From assembly GCF_014203705.1 (NCBI RefSeq), contig NZ_JACHJR010000001.1, positions 4,526,001-4,590,000 of the forward strand: 64,000 nucleotides of DNA. Reading direction: 5' to 3'. The notes beneath the pieces were generated by a model that was not told the DNA's origin, made no database searches, and saw only the letters and a list, made by a program, of their open reading frames with translations. The stretch is from Kitasatospora gansuensis (GTDB taxonomy: Bacteria > Actinomycetota > Actinomycetes > Streptomycetales > Streptomycetaceae). The position numbers and the translations under genes were made by a program. Position 1 is the first letter of the stretch, and every line of letters starts with the position of its first letter. Positions 18,158 through 27,324 of this stretch are shown here, in pieces.

Positions 18158-19729
18158 TCACTCCTCTTCGGAATCTGCGGAATCTTCGGCACCGGCCTCG
18201 GCCTTGGCGGCCTTGACGGTCGGCTTCACGATCGGGAAGAGCACCGTCTCACGGATGTTCTTGCCGGTCAGCAGCATGATCAGGCGGTCCACCCCGAGGC
18301 CGAGGCCACCGGTCGGCGGCATCGCGTACTCCAGCGCGCGGAGGAAGTCCTCGTCCACCTGCATCGCCTCGACGTCGCCGCCGGCCGCCAGCAGCGACTG
18401 CGCGGTCAGCCGGGCCCGCTGCTCGACCGGGTCGACCAGCTCGGAGTAGGCGGTGCCGATCTCGGTGCCGAAGATGACCAGGTCCCACTTCTCGGCCACG
18501 CCCGGGAGCGAGCGGTGCTGACGGGTCAGCGGGGAGACCTCGGTCGGGTAGTCCTTGATGAAGGTCGGCTTGATCGCGTGGTGCTCGAGCAGCCGCTCGA
18601 CCATCTCCAGCACGATCTGGCCGTGGCCCCACTCCTTCTCGTACGGGATGCCGGCCTTGTCGGCCAGCTCGCGCAGCTCGGCCACACCGGTCTCCGGGGT
18701 GACCTCGGTGCCCAGGTGCGCGGAGATGCCGGGGTAGACGCTGACCTCGGCCCACGGCTCGGCCAGGTCGATCTCGTGCTCCGCGCCGTCCGGGCCGATG
18801 CCGCGCACCACGGTGGTGCCGAGCGCGTCCCGGGCCGCGTTCACGATGGTGGCCCGGATCAGCTCGGCCTGGGTGTCGTAGTCGCCGTACGCCTCGTACG
18901 ACTCCAGCGAGGTGAACTCCGGGTTGTGGGTGGAGTCCGCGCCCTCGTTCCGGAAGTTGCGGTTGATCTCGAAGACCTTCTCGGCGCCGCCGACCACCAG
19001 GCGCTTGAGGTACAGCTCCGGGGCGATCCGCAGGAAGAGGTCGATGTCGTACGCGTTGATGTGGGTGGTGAACGGGCGGGCGTTGGCGCCGCCGTGCACC
19101 GGCTGCAGCATCGGGGTCTCCACCTCGATGTAGCCGCGCTCCTCGTAGGTGCGGCGGATCGAGCGGACCACCTTGCTGCGCAGGTAGAGGATCTCCCGCG
19201 CCTCCGGGTTCACGATCAGGTCCACGTAGCGCTGGCGGACCCGGGCCTCCGGGTCGGTCAGGCCCTTGTGCTTGTCCGGCAGCGGGCGCAGGCACTTGGC
19301 GGTCAGCTCCCAGCGGTCCACCAGGACCGAGAGCTCGCCGCGCTTGGAGGTGATCACCTCGCCCTCGACGCCCACCTGGTCGCCGAGGTCGATGTCGGCC
19401 TTCCAGGCCGCCAGCCGCTCCGGGCCCAGCTTGTCCAGGGAGAACATCACCTGGAGGTCGCCCGAGCCGTCCCGCAGGGTGGCGAAGCAGAGCTTGCCGC
19501 CGGTCCGGGCCAGCACCACGCGCCCGGTCACGCCGGCCCGCTCGCCGGTGGTGACGTCCGGCTCCAGGTCGGGGTGCTTGGCCCGCAGGTCGGCGATGGT
19601 GGTGGTGCGCGGGAAGCCGACCGGGTACGGGTCGACGCCGGCCGCCCGGAGCCGGTCCAGCTTCTCGCGCCGGACGCGCATCTGCTCGGGAAGGTCGTCG
19701 GTCGCGGGGATGCTGTTCTGATCGCTCAC
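18158..19729 (-). CDS. lysS: Lysyl-tRNA synthetase, class II
   Basis: 523 aa from the GTG at 19729. N-terminal OB-fold anticodon-binding domain (about 60-190: VTGRVVLARTGGKLCFATLRDG). The class II catalytic core has motif 2 with FRNEG and NPEFTSLESYEAYGDY, and motif 3 near the C-terminus with GGLGLGVDRLIML. It charges tRNA-Lys. The acidic tail (AEAGAEDSADSEEE) is common in actinobacteria. The open frame continues upstream but that part is Arg/Pro-rich shadow of another gene. Cotranscribed with the tiny membrane-protein gene 4 bp downstream. Confidence 0.97.
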   Translation of the reverse strand: MSDQNSIPATDDLPEQMRVRREKLDRLRAAGVDPYPVGFPRTTTIADLRAKHPDLEPDVTTGERAGVTGRVVLARTGGKLCFATLRDGSGDLQVMFSLDKLGPERLAAWKADIDLGDQVGVEGEVITSKRGELSVLVDRWELTAKCLRPLPDKHKGLTDPEARVRQRYVDLIVNPEAREILYLRSKVVRSIRRTYEERGYIEVETPMLQPVHGGANARPFTTHINAYDIDLFLRIAPELYLKRLVVGGAEKVFEINRNFRNEGADSTHNPEFTSLESYEAYGDYDTQAELIRATIVNAARDALGTTVVRGIGPDGAEHEIDLAEPWAEVSVYPGISAHLGTEVTPETGVAELRELADKAGIPYEKEWGHGQIVLEMVERLLEHHAIKPTFIKDYPTEVSPLTRQHRSLPGVAEKWDLVIFGTEIGTAYSELVDPVEQRARLTAQSLLAAGGDVEAMQVDEDFLRALEYAMPPTGGLGLGVDRLIMLLTGKNIRETVLFPIVKPTVKAAKAEAGAEDSADSEEE

Positions 19730-19767
19730 CCCACCAGGGTATCGACCACTTACCACTGGATTTGGCA

Positions 19768-19812
19768 GTGGGCTCGGCGAAACGGCGGTGTGCCGTCGTT
19801 CGCCGAGCCCAC
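19768..19812 (-). terminator. Hairpin terminator
   Basis: A perfect 14-bp stem (gtgggctcggcgaa and complement) whose loop contains a further 5-bp pair (acggc/gccgt). It lies 12 bp after the stop of the leftward gene at 19825. Confidence 0.82.
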
Positions 19813-19824
19813 GGTGGTGGCCGG

Positions 19825-20517
19825 TCAGCCGGTGGCGAGTTCCAGGTCCTCCTGGGACGGGGCCGGGGTGCTGGGCTCGGTGTGCGCGCGGCGGCCGAAG
19901 AGTTCGGCGGGCGTGGGCATCCGGCGGGGCTGCGGGCGGGCGTCGGCGGGGTTCTTCGGGGCCACGGCGGGGTCTGTCATCGGGAACCGTCCTCCAGCTG
20001 GATCGAGGGGGCCGCCGCTGGGGGGTGCGGCGGGGCTTGGTACGGCCGTCAGGTGCCGTTGGCCGGTGCTGAGGGCGAGGCGTTCGCGGACGTCGGCCTC
20101 GGCGATGGCGTGACAGCGGCCCGCCAGCCGGGACCTGCGGGAGCGTTCGCCGCTCCCGCAGGGCAGCCGGGTGAGGGCGCGGAGGGCGGTGAGGTCCTCG
20201 GCGTTCGGGAGGTAGCCGTCGGTGATGGCCTCCTCCAGACGTTCCAGGTAGCCGGAGACGCTGCCGGGCAGCGCGGCCCGGTAGCGGGACAGGTCGGCGA
20301 GCAGGAACGAGCGCAGCCGCCCGCCCTCCTGCACGGCCTCGTCCACGGCTTCGGCGAGGCGCAGGGCCTCCTGGACGTCCTCGGCCCACAACTCGCCCGA
20401 CGGGGTCGGGTAGGGCATGTGGACCGGGTACAGCGCTTGGGCGAGGGCACGGCGCAGCACGCGGACTTCGTCGGCGCTGAAGGCCATGCCGCCGCGCGAT
20501 CCGTGTGGCGTCGGCAT
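19825..20517 (-). CDS. Conserved hypothetical protein
   Basis: 230 aa from the ATG at 20517 (a second ATG lies 10 codons in, before AFSADEVRVLRRAL). The first about 130 residues are predicted largely helical and soluble (ALRLAEAVDEAVQEGGRLRSFLLADLSRYR). The rest is Pro/Arg/Ala-rich and probably disordered. No membrane segment, signal peptide or catalytic motif was seen. It is monocistronic, with a strong terminator and, upstream, tandem 9-bp direct repeats that may be an operator. The nearest gene on the same strand, coaX, is 113 bp upstream. No function is proposed. Confidence 0.65.
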   Translation of the reverse strand: MPTPHGSRGGMAFSADEVRVLRRALAQALYPVHMPYPTPSGELWAEDVQEALRLAEAVDEAVQEGGRLRSFLLADLSRYRAALPGSVSGYLERLEEAITDGYLPNAEDLTALRALTRLPCGSGERSRRSRLAGRCHAIAEADVRERLALSTGQRHLTAVPSPAAPPSGGPLDPAGGRFPMTDPAVAPKNPADARPQPRRMPTPAELFGRRAHTEPSTPAPSQEDLELATG

Positions 20518-20542
20518 GCCATGACAGTACGTGGCGTACGTC

Positions 20543-20582
20543 CGATTTATGGCGATTGGCGACGCACTTGTCCCGATTGGCG
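20543..20582. repeat. Tandem CGATTGGCG repeats, possible operator
   Basis: Exact copies of CGATTGGCG occur at 20553-20561 and 20574-20582, 21 bp apart (two helical turns). A half copy CGATT is at 20543, 10 bp further toward the gene. The array lies 26-65 bp upstream of the hypothetical gene starting at 20517, where a regulator could bind one DNA face. Confidence 0.45.
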
Positions 20583-20630
20583 TATCTGCGGGTGAAATGA
20601 CGACCCGTCCGGCGGGGTGCCGGGTCGGGG

Positions 20631-21425
<795 letters not shown>

Positions 21426-21450
21426 GGGGAGGGCCTTCTGCTAGGTGTGG

Positions 21451-22425
21451 TCAGGAAGAGCGGAGGTCCAGGCCGATGTCCAGGATCGGCGAGGAGTGGG
21501 TGAGCGCGCCGACGGCCAGGTAGTCGACCCCAGTCTGGGCGACCTCGTGCGCGGTGGCCAGGGTCAGCCCGCCCGAAGCCTCCAGCTTGGCCCGGCCGTT
21601 GACCAGTTCGACGGCCTGCTGCAGCTCGGCGACGGTGAAGTTGTCGAGCAGGATCAGGTCGGCGCCCGCCTCCAGCACCGGCGGGATCTGGTCGAGGCGG
21701 TCCACCTCGATCTCCACCGGCAGCTCCGGGTACGCGGCCCGGACGGCGCGGAACGCCTCGGCGACACCGCCCGCCGCGACCACGTGGTTGTCCTTCACCA
21801 GCGCGGCGTCCGAGAGCGACATCCGGTGGTTGCTGCCGCCGCCCGCGCGGACCGCGAACTTCTCCAGCGAGCGCAGGCCCGGCGTGGTCTTGCGGGTGTC
21901 CCTGACCTGCGCCTTGGTGCCCTCCAGGGCGTCCGCCCAGGCGCGGGTCGCGGTGGCGATCCCGGACAGCCGGCAGAGCAGGTTCAGCGCGCTGCGCTCG
22001 GCGGTGAGCAGGTCGCGGGTACGGCTGCGGACCGAGAGCAGCACCTGGCCGGCCTCCACCCGGTCGCCGTCCTCGACGTGCCGCTCGACCTCGAACTCCT
22101 CCTCGCAGACCAGCGAGACCACGGCCTCGGCGATCCGCAGACCGGCCACCACGCCGGCCTGACGGGCCGTGAAGTCCGCGGTGGCGACCGCGTCGGCCGG
22201 GACGGTGGCGACCGAGGTGACGTCCTCGCCGCCGGCCAGGTCCTCGGCCAGCGCGAGGGTCGCGATGTCTTCCACCTCGACCGGGTCGAGGCCGGCCGCC
22301 TCCAGCATCTCCGCGAGCGCCGGGTCCAGGCCGGTCTCGTACGCCTCGCCGTCGCCGCAGCCGCAGCCGTCGCCACAGCCGGCGACCTGGTCGGCGAGCG
22401 GGAGTTCCTCGTGGGTGTGGGACAT
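21451..22425 (-). CDS. nadC: Nicotinate-nucleotide pyrophosphorylase (carboxylating)
   Basis: 324 aa from the ATG at 22425. It converts quinolinate and PRPP to nicotinate mononucleotide. Recognisable features are the ERSALNLLCRLSGIAT stretch, DTRKTTPGLR, the GGGSNHRMSLSDAALVKDNH active-site region and IEVDRLDQ, as in type II phosphoribosyltransferases. Odd: residues 14-30 form an extra Cys/Gly/Asp-rich patch (C17, C21, C23 in CGDGCGCGDG) in front of the normal start of the fold. It works with NadB upstream. The intergenic space to nadB is filled by a hairpin repeat element. Confidence 0.96.
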   Translation of the reverse strand: MSHTHEELPLADQVAGCGDGCGCGDGEAYETGLDPALAEMLEAAGLDPVEVEDIATLALAEDLAGGEDVTSVATVPADAVATADFTARQAGVVAGLRIAEAVVSLVCEEEFEVERHVEDGDRVEAGQVLLSVRSRTRDLLTAERSALNLLCRLSGIATATRAWADALEGTKAQVRDTRKTTPGLRSLEKFAVRAGGGSNHRMSLSDAALVKDNHVVAAGGVAEAFRAVRAAYPELPVEIEVDRLDQIPPVLEAGADLILLDNFTVAELQQAVELVNGRAKLEASGGLTLATAHEVAQTGVDYLAVGALTHSSPILDIGLDLRSS

Positions 22426-22458
22426 CGTGGTGCTCCTATGGCAGGTGGTTCGGAAGGT

Positions 22459-22572
22459 AGGGGCTCGGGGAACGGCGAGGAGATCTGGCGTGCGGGTCAA
22501 ACTGCAAAGTGCCTGACCACCTACGCACGATCACCCTTTTACGAGGTCGGCGTCGCCGTTCCCCGAGCCCCT
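22459..22572. repeat. 114-nt interspersed hairpin element, copy 1
   Basis: Ends are a perfect 20-bp inverted repeat: left arm 22459-22478 begins aggggctcggggaa, right arm 22553-22572. The interior resembles, in inverse orientation, the interior of the copy at 39091-39202 (shared runs such as ggcgtgcgggtca and agtgcctgaccac). The right arm lies inside the nadB coding region and supplies its last 13 codons; the rest fills the nadB-nadC gap. Dispersed hairpins with gggctcggggaa arms are familiar from streptomycete genomes. No transposase is encoded. Confidence 0.82.
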
Positions 22573-24183
22573 GACGGGGCTGATGATGTGCCTCAGCCAC
22601 ACTGCGTCGTCGCGGTCGGGGAAGTCCTCGCGCCAGTGGCAGCCGCGGGTCTCCTCGCGTTGGGCCGCCGCGGCGACCAGGGCGGTGGCGACCGAGTGGA
22701 GGTTGGTGGCCTCCCAGCTCTCGACGGCCGGGTCGGCGGACTTCTCGTCGGCGGTGAGGCGGGCCAGGCCGGCGGTGGTGGCGGCCATCGAGGCGGCCGA
22801 GCGGAGCACGCCCGCGCCGGTGGACATCAGGTGCTGGATGTCCGCGCGGGCCTCGGGGGCGAGCAGCGGGACGGCCTTGGCGGCCCGGGCGCCGGCCACG
22901 TCGACCGAGCGCTCGGGGAGCTGCCCGGCCCTGTGACGGGCGGTCAGGTCGGCGGCGATCCGTTCGGCGAAGACCAGGCCCTCCAGCAGGGAGTTGGAGG
23001 CCAGCCGGTTGGCGCCGTGCACGCCGGTGCAGGCCACCTCGCCGCAGGCGTACAGGCCGGGCACGGTGGTGCGGCCGAGCAGGTCGGTGCGGACGCCGCC
23101 GGAGGCGTAGTGCGCGGCGGGGGCGACCGGGATCAGCTCGGTGACCGGGTCGATGCCGTGCGAGCGGCAGGAGGCCAGGATGGTCGGGAAGCGCTCGGCC
23201 CACATCTCGGCGCCGAAGTGCCGTCCGTCCAGGTACATGTGCTCGGTGCCGAGCTCCTGCATCCGCCGGGTGATCGCCTTGGCGACGATGTCCCGGGGGG
23301 CCAGCTCGGCCAGCTCGTGCTGCCCGACCATGAAGCGGACCCCGTCGGCGTCCACCAGGTGGGCGCCCTCGCCGCGGACCGCCTCGGAGACCAGCGGCTG
23401 CTGGCCCTCGGCCTCGGCGCCGAGCCAGAGCACGGTCGGGTGGAACTGGACGAACTCCAGGTCGGTCACCTCGGCCCCGGCGCGCAGCGCGAGCGCGACG
23501 CCGTCGCCGGTGGAGACCGCCGGGTTGGTGGTGGCCGAGAAGATCTGGCCCATGCCGCCGGTGGCCAGCACCACGGCGCGGGCCCGGATCGCGCCGACGC
23601 CGTCCCGCTGGCCCTCGCCCATCACGTGCAGGGTGAGCCCGGCGGCGTGGCCGTCGGCGTCGGTGAGCAGGTCCAACACCAGGGCGTGCTCGATGAGTTC
23701 GAGCCCGGGGTCGGAGCGGACGGCGGAGACCAGGGCGCGCGATATCTCCGCCCCGGTGGCGTCGCCGCCGGCGTGCGCGATCCGGCGGCGGTGGTGGCCG
23801 CCCTCCCGGGTGAGCAGGATCTCGCCCTCGGCGTCCAGGTCGAAGGCGGCGCCGGTGGCGATCAAGTGCCGTACGGCGTCCGGGCCTTCGGTGACCAGGG
23901 TGCGGACGGCCGCCTCGTCGCAGAGCCCGGCGCCGGCCACCAGGGTGTCGGCCAGGTGCTGTTCGGGGGTGTCGCCCTCGCCCAGGGCGGCGGCGATGCC
24001 GCCCTGGGCCCAGCGGGTCGAGCCGTCGTCGAGCATCGCCTTGGTGACCACCATGGCCCGCAGGCCGGCCTTGCGGACGTTGAGGGCGACGGTGAGCCCG
24101 GCCACCCCGGAGCCGACCACGACCACGTCCGTGGTGCTGGTCCAGCCGGGGGCCGGGGCGGTGAGGCGGTGCGAGACGGTCAT
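22531..24183 (-). CDS. nadB: L-aspartate oxidase
   Basis: 550 aa flavoprotein oxidising aspartate to iminoaspartate for quinolinate synthesis. FAD-binding GSGVAGLTVAL lies near residues 25-35, followed by STRWAQGGIAAA, EFVQFHPT, the active-site region GEGAHLVDADG and the C-terminal FAD contact HGANRLASNSLLEGLVF. The ATG at 24183 has a purine-rich site upstream. The extreme C-terminus (RGSGNGDADLVKG) is encoded by the right arm of a hairpin repeat, so the native tail has probably been replaced. nadA is not in this window. Operon order panD, nadB, nadC is tight (13 bp from panD). Confidence 0.95.
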   Translation of the reverse strand: MTVSHRLTAPAPGWTSTTDVVVVGSGVAGLTVALNVRKAGLRAMVVTKAMLDDGSTRWAQGGIAAALGEGDTPEQHLADTLVAGAGLCDEAAVRTLVTEGPDAVRHLIATGAAFDLDAEGEILLTREGGHHRRRIAHAGGDATGAEISRALVSAVRSDPGLELIEHALVLDLLTDADGHAAGLTLHVMGEGQRDGVGAIRARAVVLATGGMGQIFSATTNPAVSTGDGVALALRAGAEVTDLEFVQFHPTVLWLGAEAEGQQPLVSEAVRGEGAHLVDADGVRFMVGQHELAELAPRDIVAKAITRRMQELGTEHMYLDGRHFGAEMWAERFPTILASCRSHGIDPVTELIPVAPAAHYASGGVRTDLLGRTTVPGLYACGEVACTGVHGANRLASNSLLEGLVFAERIAADLTARHRAGQLPERSVDVAGARAAKAVPLLAPEARADIQHLMSTGAGVLRSAASMAATTAGLARLTADEKSADPAVESWEATNLHSVATALVAAAAQREETRGCHWREDFPDRDDAVWLRHIISPVRGSGNGDADLVKG

Positions 24184-24196
24184 GTCCTGTTGCTCC

Positions 24197-24646
24197 TTAG
24201 CGCGCGGCCGAGGGCGCCGCGTTGTGCCCGTCACCGTACGCCTGGTCCCCGCGCAGCAGCCCGCTGCCCTCGGGGGCCTCGGCGGCGTCGGTGCCGTAGC
24301 CGGTGATCCGGTTCTCGCCGTCCACGAAGACCACCCGGGGCACGTAGCCCTTGGCCTCGGCGGTCTCCATCTGGCCGTAGGCGATCAGGATGACCAGGTC
24401 GCCGGGGTGGACCAGCCGGGCGGCGGCGCCGTTGATGCCGATCACGCCGGAGCCGCGCGGGCCCGCGATCGTGTACGTCTCCAGCCGGGCGCCGTTGTTG
24501 ATGTCGACTATGTGGACCAGCTCCCCGGGGAGCAGGTCGGCGGCGTCGAGCAGGTCCTCGTCCACCGTGACCGAGCCGACGTAGTGCAGGTCGGCCTGGG
24601 TCACGGTGGCCCGGTGGATCTTGGACTTGAGCATGGTGCGGAGCAT
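24197..24646 (-). CDS. panD: Aspartate 1-decarboxylase
   Basis: 149 aa. It makes beta-alanine from aspartate for pantothenate. The proenzyme self-cleaves between G24 and S25 (YVGSVTVD) to create its pyruvoyl cofactor; both residues are present. DINNGARLETY and GINGAAARLVHPGDLVI are family strands. About 20 residues longer at the C-terminus than the E. coli enzyme, with a Gly/Asp-rich tail. ATG at 24646 has GGAGG 9 nt upstream. panC ends 47 bp upstream. Confidence 0.96.
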   Translation of the reverse strand: MLRTMLKSKIHRATVTQADLHYVGSVTVDEDLLDAADLLPGELVHIVDINNGARLETYTIAGPRGSGVIGINGAAARLVHPGDLVILIAYGQMETAEAKGYVPRVVFVDGENRITGYGTDAAEAPEGSGLLRGDQAYGDGHNAAPSAAR

Positions 24647-24693
24647 TGGGTCACGCCTCCTGTGAGTGCATGCCTAGGAAACTGCTTGCCGGA

Positions 24694-25593
24694 CTAGCGA
24701 ACGATGATGCGGACGTTGTCGATCAGGCGGGTCGAGCCCACCTTCGCGGCGACGGCCAGCACCGCCTCACCCTGGAAGTCGTCGGCGGCCTCGGTGAAGT
24801 CGTCCGGGTCGATCAGGGCGAGGTAGTCAAGGGTGACACCCTCGGCGCCGTCCAGGGCGGCCGAGGCGGCGGCGCGGACGGCCTTCGGGCCCTGCGCGGC
24901 CACGTCGCGGCCGGCGAACAGCGCCTTGGAGAGGGCGAGGGCCTGCTCCCGCTCGGTCTCCGAGAGGAAGCGGTTGCGGGAGGAGAGCGCCAGGCCGTCG
25001 GCCTCGCGGACGGTCGGGACGCCGATCACCTCGACGTCGAAGTCCAGGTCGGCGACCATCCGCTGGATGACCGCGAGCTGCTGGGCGTCCTTCTCGCCGA
25101 AGAACGCGAAGTCCGGGTCGGTGATGTGCAGCAGCTTCGCCACCACGGTCAGCACCCCGTCGAAGTGGCCCGGGCGGGTGGCGCCCTCGAACCGCTCGCC
25201 CATCGGGCCGCCGGAGACCCGCACCTGCGGGGTCCCGTTCGGGTAGACCTCCTCGGGCAGCGGGGCGAACACCACGTCCGCGCCGTTCTCCTCGGCGAGG
25301 CGGACGTCGGCGGCCAGCGTGCGCGGGTAGCGGTCCAGGTCCTCGCCGGCGCCGAACTGGAGGGGGTTCACGAAGACCGTGACGGCGACCCGGCCGTCCT
25401 GGCCGACCTGCTTGCGGGCGGCCCGGATCAGCGCGGCGTGGCCTTCGTGCAGTGCGCCCATGGTCATCACCACCGCGTTGTCCACCGGCTGCTCGTCCGG
25501 CCAGAAGGCGGGCTCGAAGTCGGCGATCGTGTGGGTCAGCTCGGCCTTGCGCACCTTGGGCGCCTTGCTCGGCTGCTGCTTGCCACGGGCCAT
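24694..25593 (-). CDS. panC: Pantothenate synthetase
   Basis: 299 aa. It joins pantoate and beta-alanine with ATP to give pantothenate. Nucleotidyl-transferase motif MTMGALHEGH (HEGH at 49-52), the VTVFVNPLQFG pantoate site, FFGEKDAQQL and LALSSRNRFLS (KMSKS-type position) are all intact. About 20 extra basic residues precede the core. Its start codon overlaps the stop of the DUF2520 gene by one base, indicating translational coupling. Confidence 0.97.
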   Translation of the reverse strand: MARGKQQPSKAPKVRKAELTHTIADFEPAFWPDEQPVDNAVVMTMGALHEGHAALIRAARKQVGQDGRVAVTVFVNPLQFGAGEDLDRYPRTLAADVRLAEENGADVVFAPLPEEVYPNGTPQVRVSGGPMGERFEGATRPGHFDGVLTVVAKLLHITDPDFAFFGEKDAQQLAVIQRMVADLDFDVEVIGVPTVREADGLALSSRNRFLSETEREQALALSKALFAGRDVAAQGPKAVRAAASAALDGAEGVTLDYLALIDPDDFTEAADDFQGEAVLAVAAKVGSTRLIDNVRIIVR

Positions 25594-26540
25594 CAGATGT
25601 TCTCCTCGTTGAGTACGTCCAGCAGCGCAGCCGCCGACTCTTCGTCGAGCGATCCGGAGCGGACCGCCCGCTGCGCCGTGGCGCGGGCCATCGCGCGGTA
25701 CGCCTGCCCGATGTCGGGGGCTACCGTACCGAGCTGGTGCAGGTGGCGCCGGAGCGTCCCGGCGTCGCCCCGGGCGACCGGTCCGGTGAGGGCCGCGTCG
25801 CCGGAGCGCAGGCTGTTGTCCAGGGCCGCGCCGAGCAGCGGACCGAGCAGCCGGCCCGGCTCGGCCACGCCCGCCGTCCGGAGCAGTTCACTGGCCTGGG
25901 CGACCAGGGTGACCAGGTGGTTCGCGCCGTGCGCGAGGGCCGTGTGGTAGAGCGGCCGCACCTCCTCGGGCACCCACTCGGGCTCGCCGCCCATCTCCAC
26001 CACCAGCGCCTCGGCGACCGGCCGCAGCTCCTGAGGGGCCGTCACCCCGAAGGGGCAGCCCGCCAGTCGGGCCAGGTCGACGGAGGTGCCGGTGAAGGTC
26101 ATCGCCGGGTGCAGCGCCAGCGGCAGCGCCCCGGCCCTGGTGGCGGGCGCCAGCACCGCCACGCCGTGCGCCCCCGAGGTGTGCACGATCAGCTGCCCGG
26201 GCCGGATCGCCCCGGTGCTCGCCAGCCCGGTCACCAGGTCGGCCAGCGCGTCGTCCGGGACGGTGAGCAGCACCAGGTCGGCCGCCGCCAGCACCTGCGG
26301 CGGGCTGACCAGCTTCACCCCGGGCAGCAGTGCCTCGGCCCGGCGCCGGGAGGTCGCCGACACCCCGGACGCGGCCACCACCCGGTGCCCGGCCAGCTGG
26401 AGCGCGGCCCCCAGCGCGGGGCCGACCCGGCCGGTGCCGACCACGCCGACCGCCAGCCGCGCGGGCCGGTTGCCGGGGTCGGCGGGATCACCGAACGGAT
26501 CGGCCAGGGCCCCGAATTCGGCCTCGTCGAAGGTGCTCAC
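25593..26540 (-). CDS. Rossmann-like and DUF2520 domain protein
   Basis: 315 aa. An N-terminal Rossmann fold (VGVVGTGRVGPALGAAL, about 32-48, then LVLLTVPDDAL) resembles ProC and 6-phosphogluconate dehydrogenase-type reductases. The C-terminal DUF2520 domain (ALAHGANHLVTLVAQASELL) is helical. Such proteins may be oxidoreductases acting on a 2-keto acid, and some actinobacteria carry one next to panC. A role as ketopantoate reductase substitute is possible, since panE is not seen here, but this is inference. It overlaps panC by one base and is the first gene of the leftward cofactor run. Confidence 0.86.
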   Translation of the reverse strand: MSTFDEAEFGALADPFGDPADPGNRPARLAVGVVGTGRVGPALGAALQLAGHRVVAASGVSATSRRRAEALLPGVKLVSPPQVLAAADLVLLTVPDDALADLVTGLASTGAIRPGQLIVHTSGAHGVAVLAPATRAGALPLALHPAMTFTGTSVDLARLAGCPFGVTAPQELRPVAEALVVEMGGEPEWVPEEVRPLYHTALAHGANHLVTLVAQASELLRTAGVAEPGRLLGPLLGAALDNSLRSGDAALTGPVARGDAGTLRRHLHQLGTVAPDIGQAYRAMARATAQRAVRSGSLDEESAAALLDVLNEENI

Positions 26541-26624
26541 GGCTCGCCGTCGTCCTTACTTCCGTTCCAGTCCTCTGCAGGTACCGGACGTACCGCGCCA
26601 TTCTACGGCCGTGCGGTGTCGCGG

Positions 26625-27314
26625 CTACTCCCCGGCGCCCGCGCGGACCAGCCCGGCCTCGTAGGCGAGCACCACGGCCTGCACCCGGTCGCGGAGGTTG
26701 AGCTTGGCCAGGATGCGGCCGACGTGGGTCTTGACGGTGGCCTCGGAGAGCGTGAGCTTGCCCGCGATCTCGCCGTTCGACAGGCCCTGGGAGACCAGCA
26801 GGAAGACCTCGCGCTCGCGGTCGGTGAGCGGGGCCAGCACCGGGGAGCCCGGGGTGGAGCGCGGGACGGGCAGCACCTCGGCGAAGCGGTCGATCATCCG
26901 GCGGGTGGTGGTGGGGGCGACCACGGCGTCCCCGGCGTGCACCGAGCGGATCGCGGCGACCAGCTCGACCGGCGGGACGTCCTTGAGCAGGAAGCCGCTG
27001 GCGCCCGCCTTGAGCGCGGCGAAGGCGTACTCGTCCAGGTCGAAGGTGGTCAGGATGAGCACGTGCGGGGCGTCCGGGCGGGGGGAGCCGTCCTCGGTCA
27101 GGCAGATCCGGCGGGTGGCCTGGACGCCGTCCAGCCGGGGCATCCGGACGTCCATCAGGATCACGTCGACCTCGGTGTGCTCCAGCACCTGGAGGGCCTG
27201 CTGACCGTCCCCGGCCTCGGCGGTGATCTCGATGTCGCCCTGGGACTGGAGGATCATCCGGAAGCCGGTGCGGAGCAGTTCCTGATCGTCGACGAGCATC
27301 ACCCTGATGGTCAC
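26625..27314 (-). CDS. NarL/FixJ-family response regulator
   Basis: 229 aa. Receiver domain with D9-D10 and phospho-acceptor D55 (VILMDVRMP), and KD in FLLKDVPP. The C-terminal LuxR-type helix-turn-helix has LTDREREVFLLVSQGLSNGEIAGKL and TVKTHVGRIL. It is paired with the histidine kinase gene whose stop lies 10 bp upstream. Signal and targets are unknown. Confidence 0.96.
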   Translation of the reverse strand: MTIRVMLVDDQELLRTGFRMILQSQGDIEITAEAGDGQQALQVLEHTEVDVILMDVRMPRLDGVQATRRICLTEDGSPRPDAPHVLILTTFDLDEYAFAALKAGASGFLLKDVPPVELVAAIRSVHAGDAVVAPTTTRRMIDRFAEVLPVPRSTPGSPVLAPLTDREREVFLLVSQGLSNGEIAGKLTLSEATVKTHVGRILAKLNLRDRVQAVVLAYEAGLVRAGAGE

Positions 27315-27324
27315 GGAGCAGTCC

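Noticed and set aside
21445..24306. Antisense frame of more than 900 codons opposite coaX-nadC-nadB-panD
   Set aside because: High-GC artefact. The opposite strand encodes four proteins with clear catalytic motifs.
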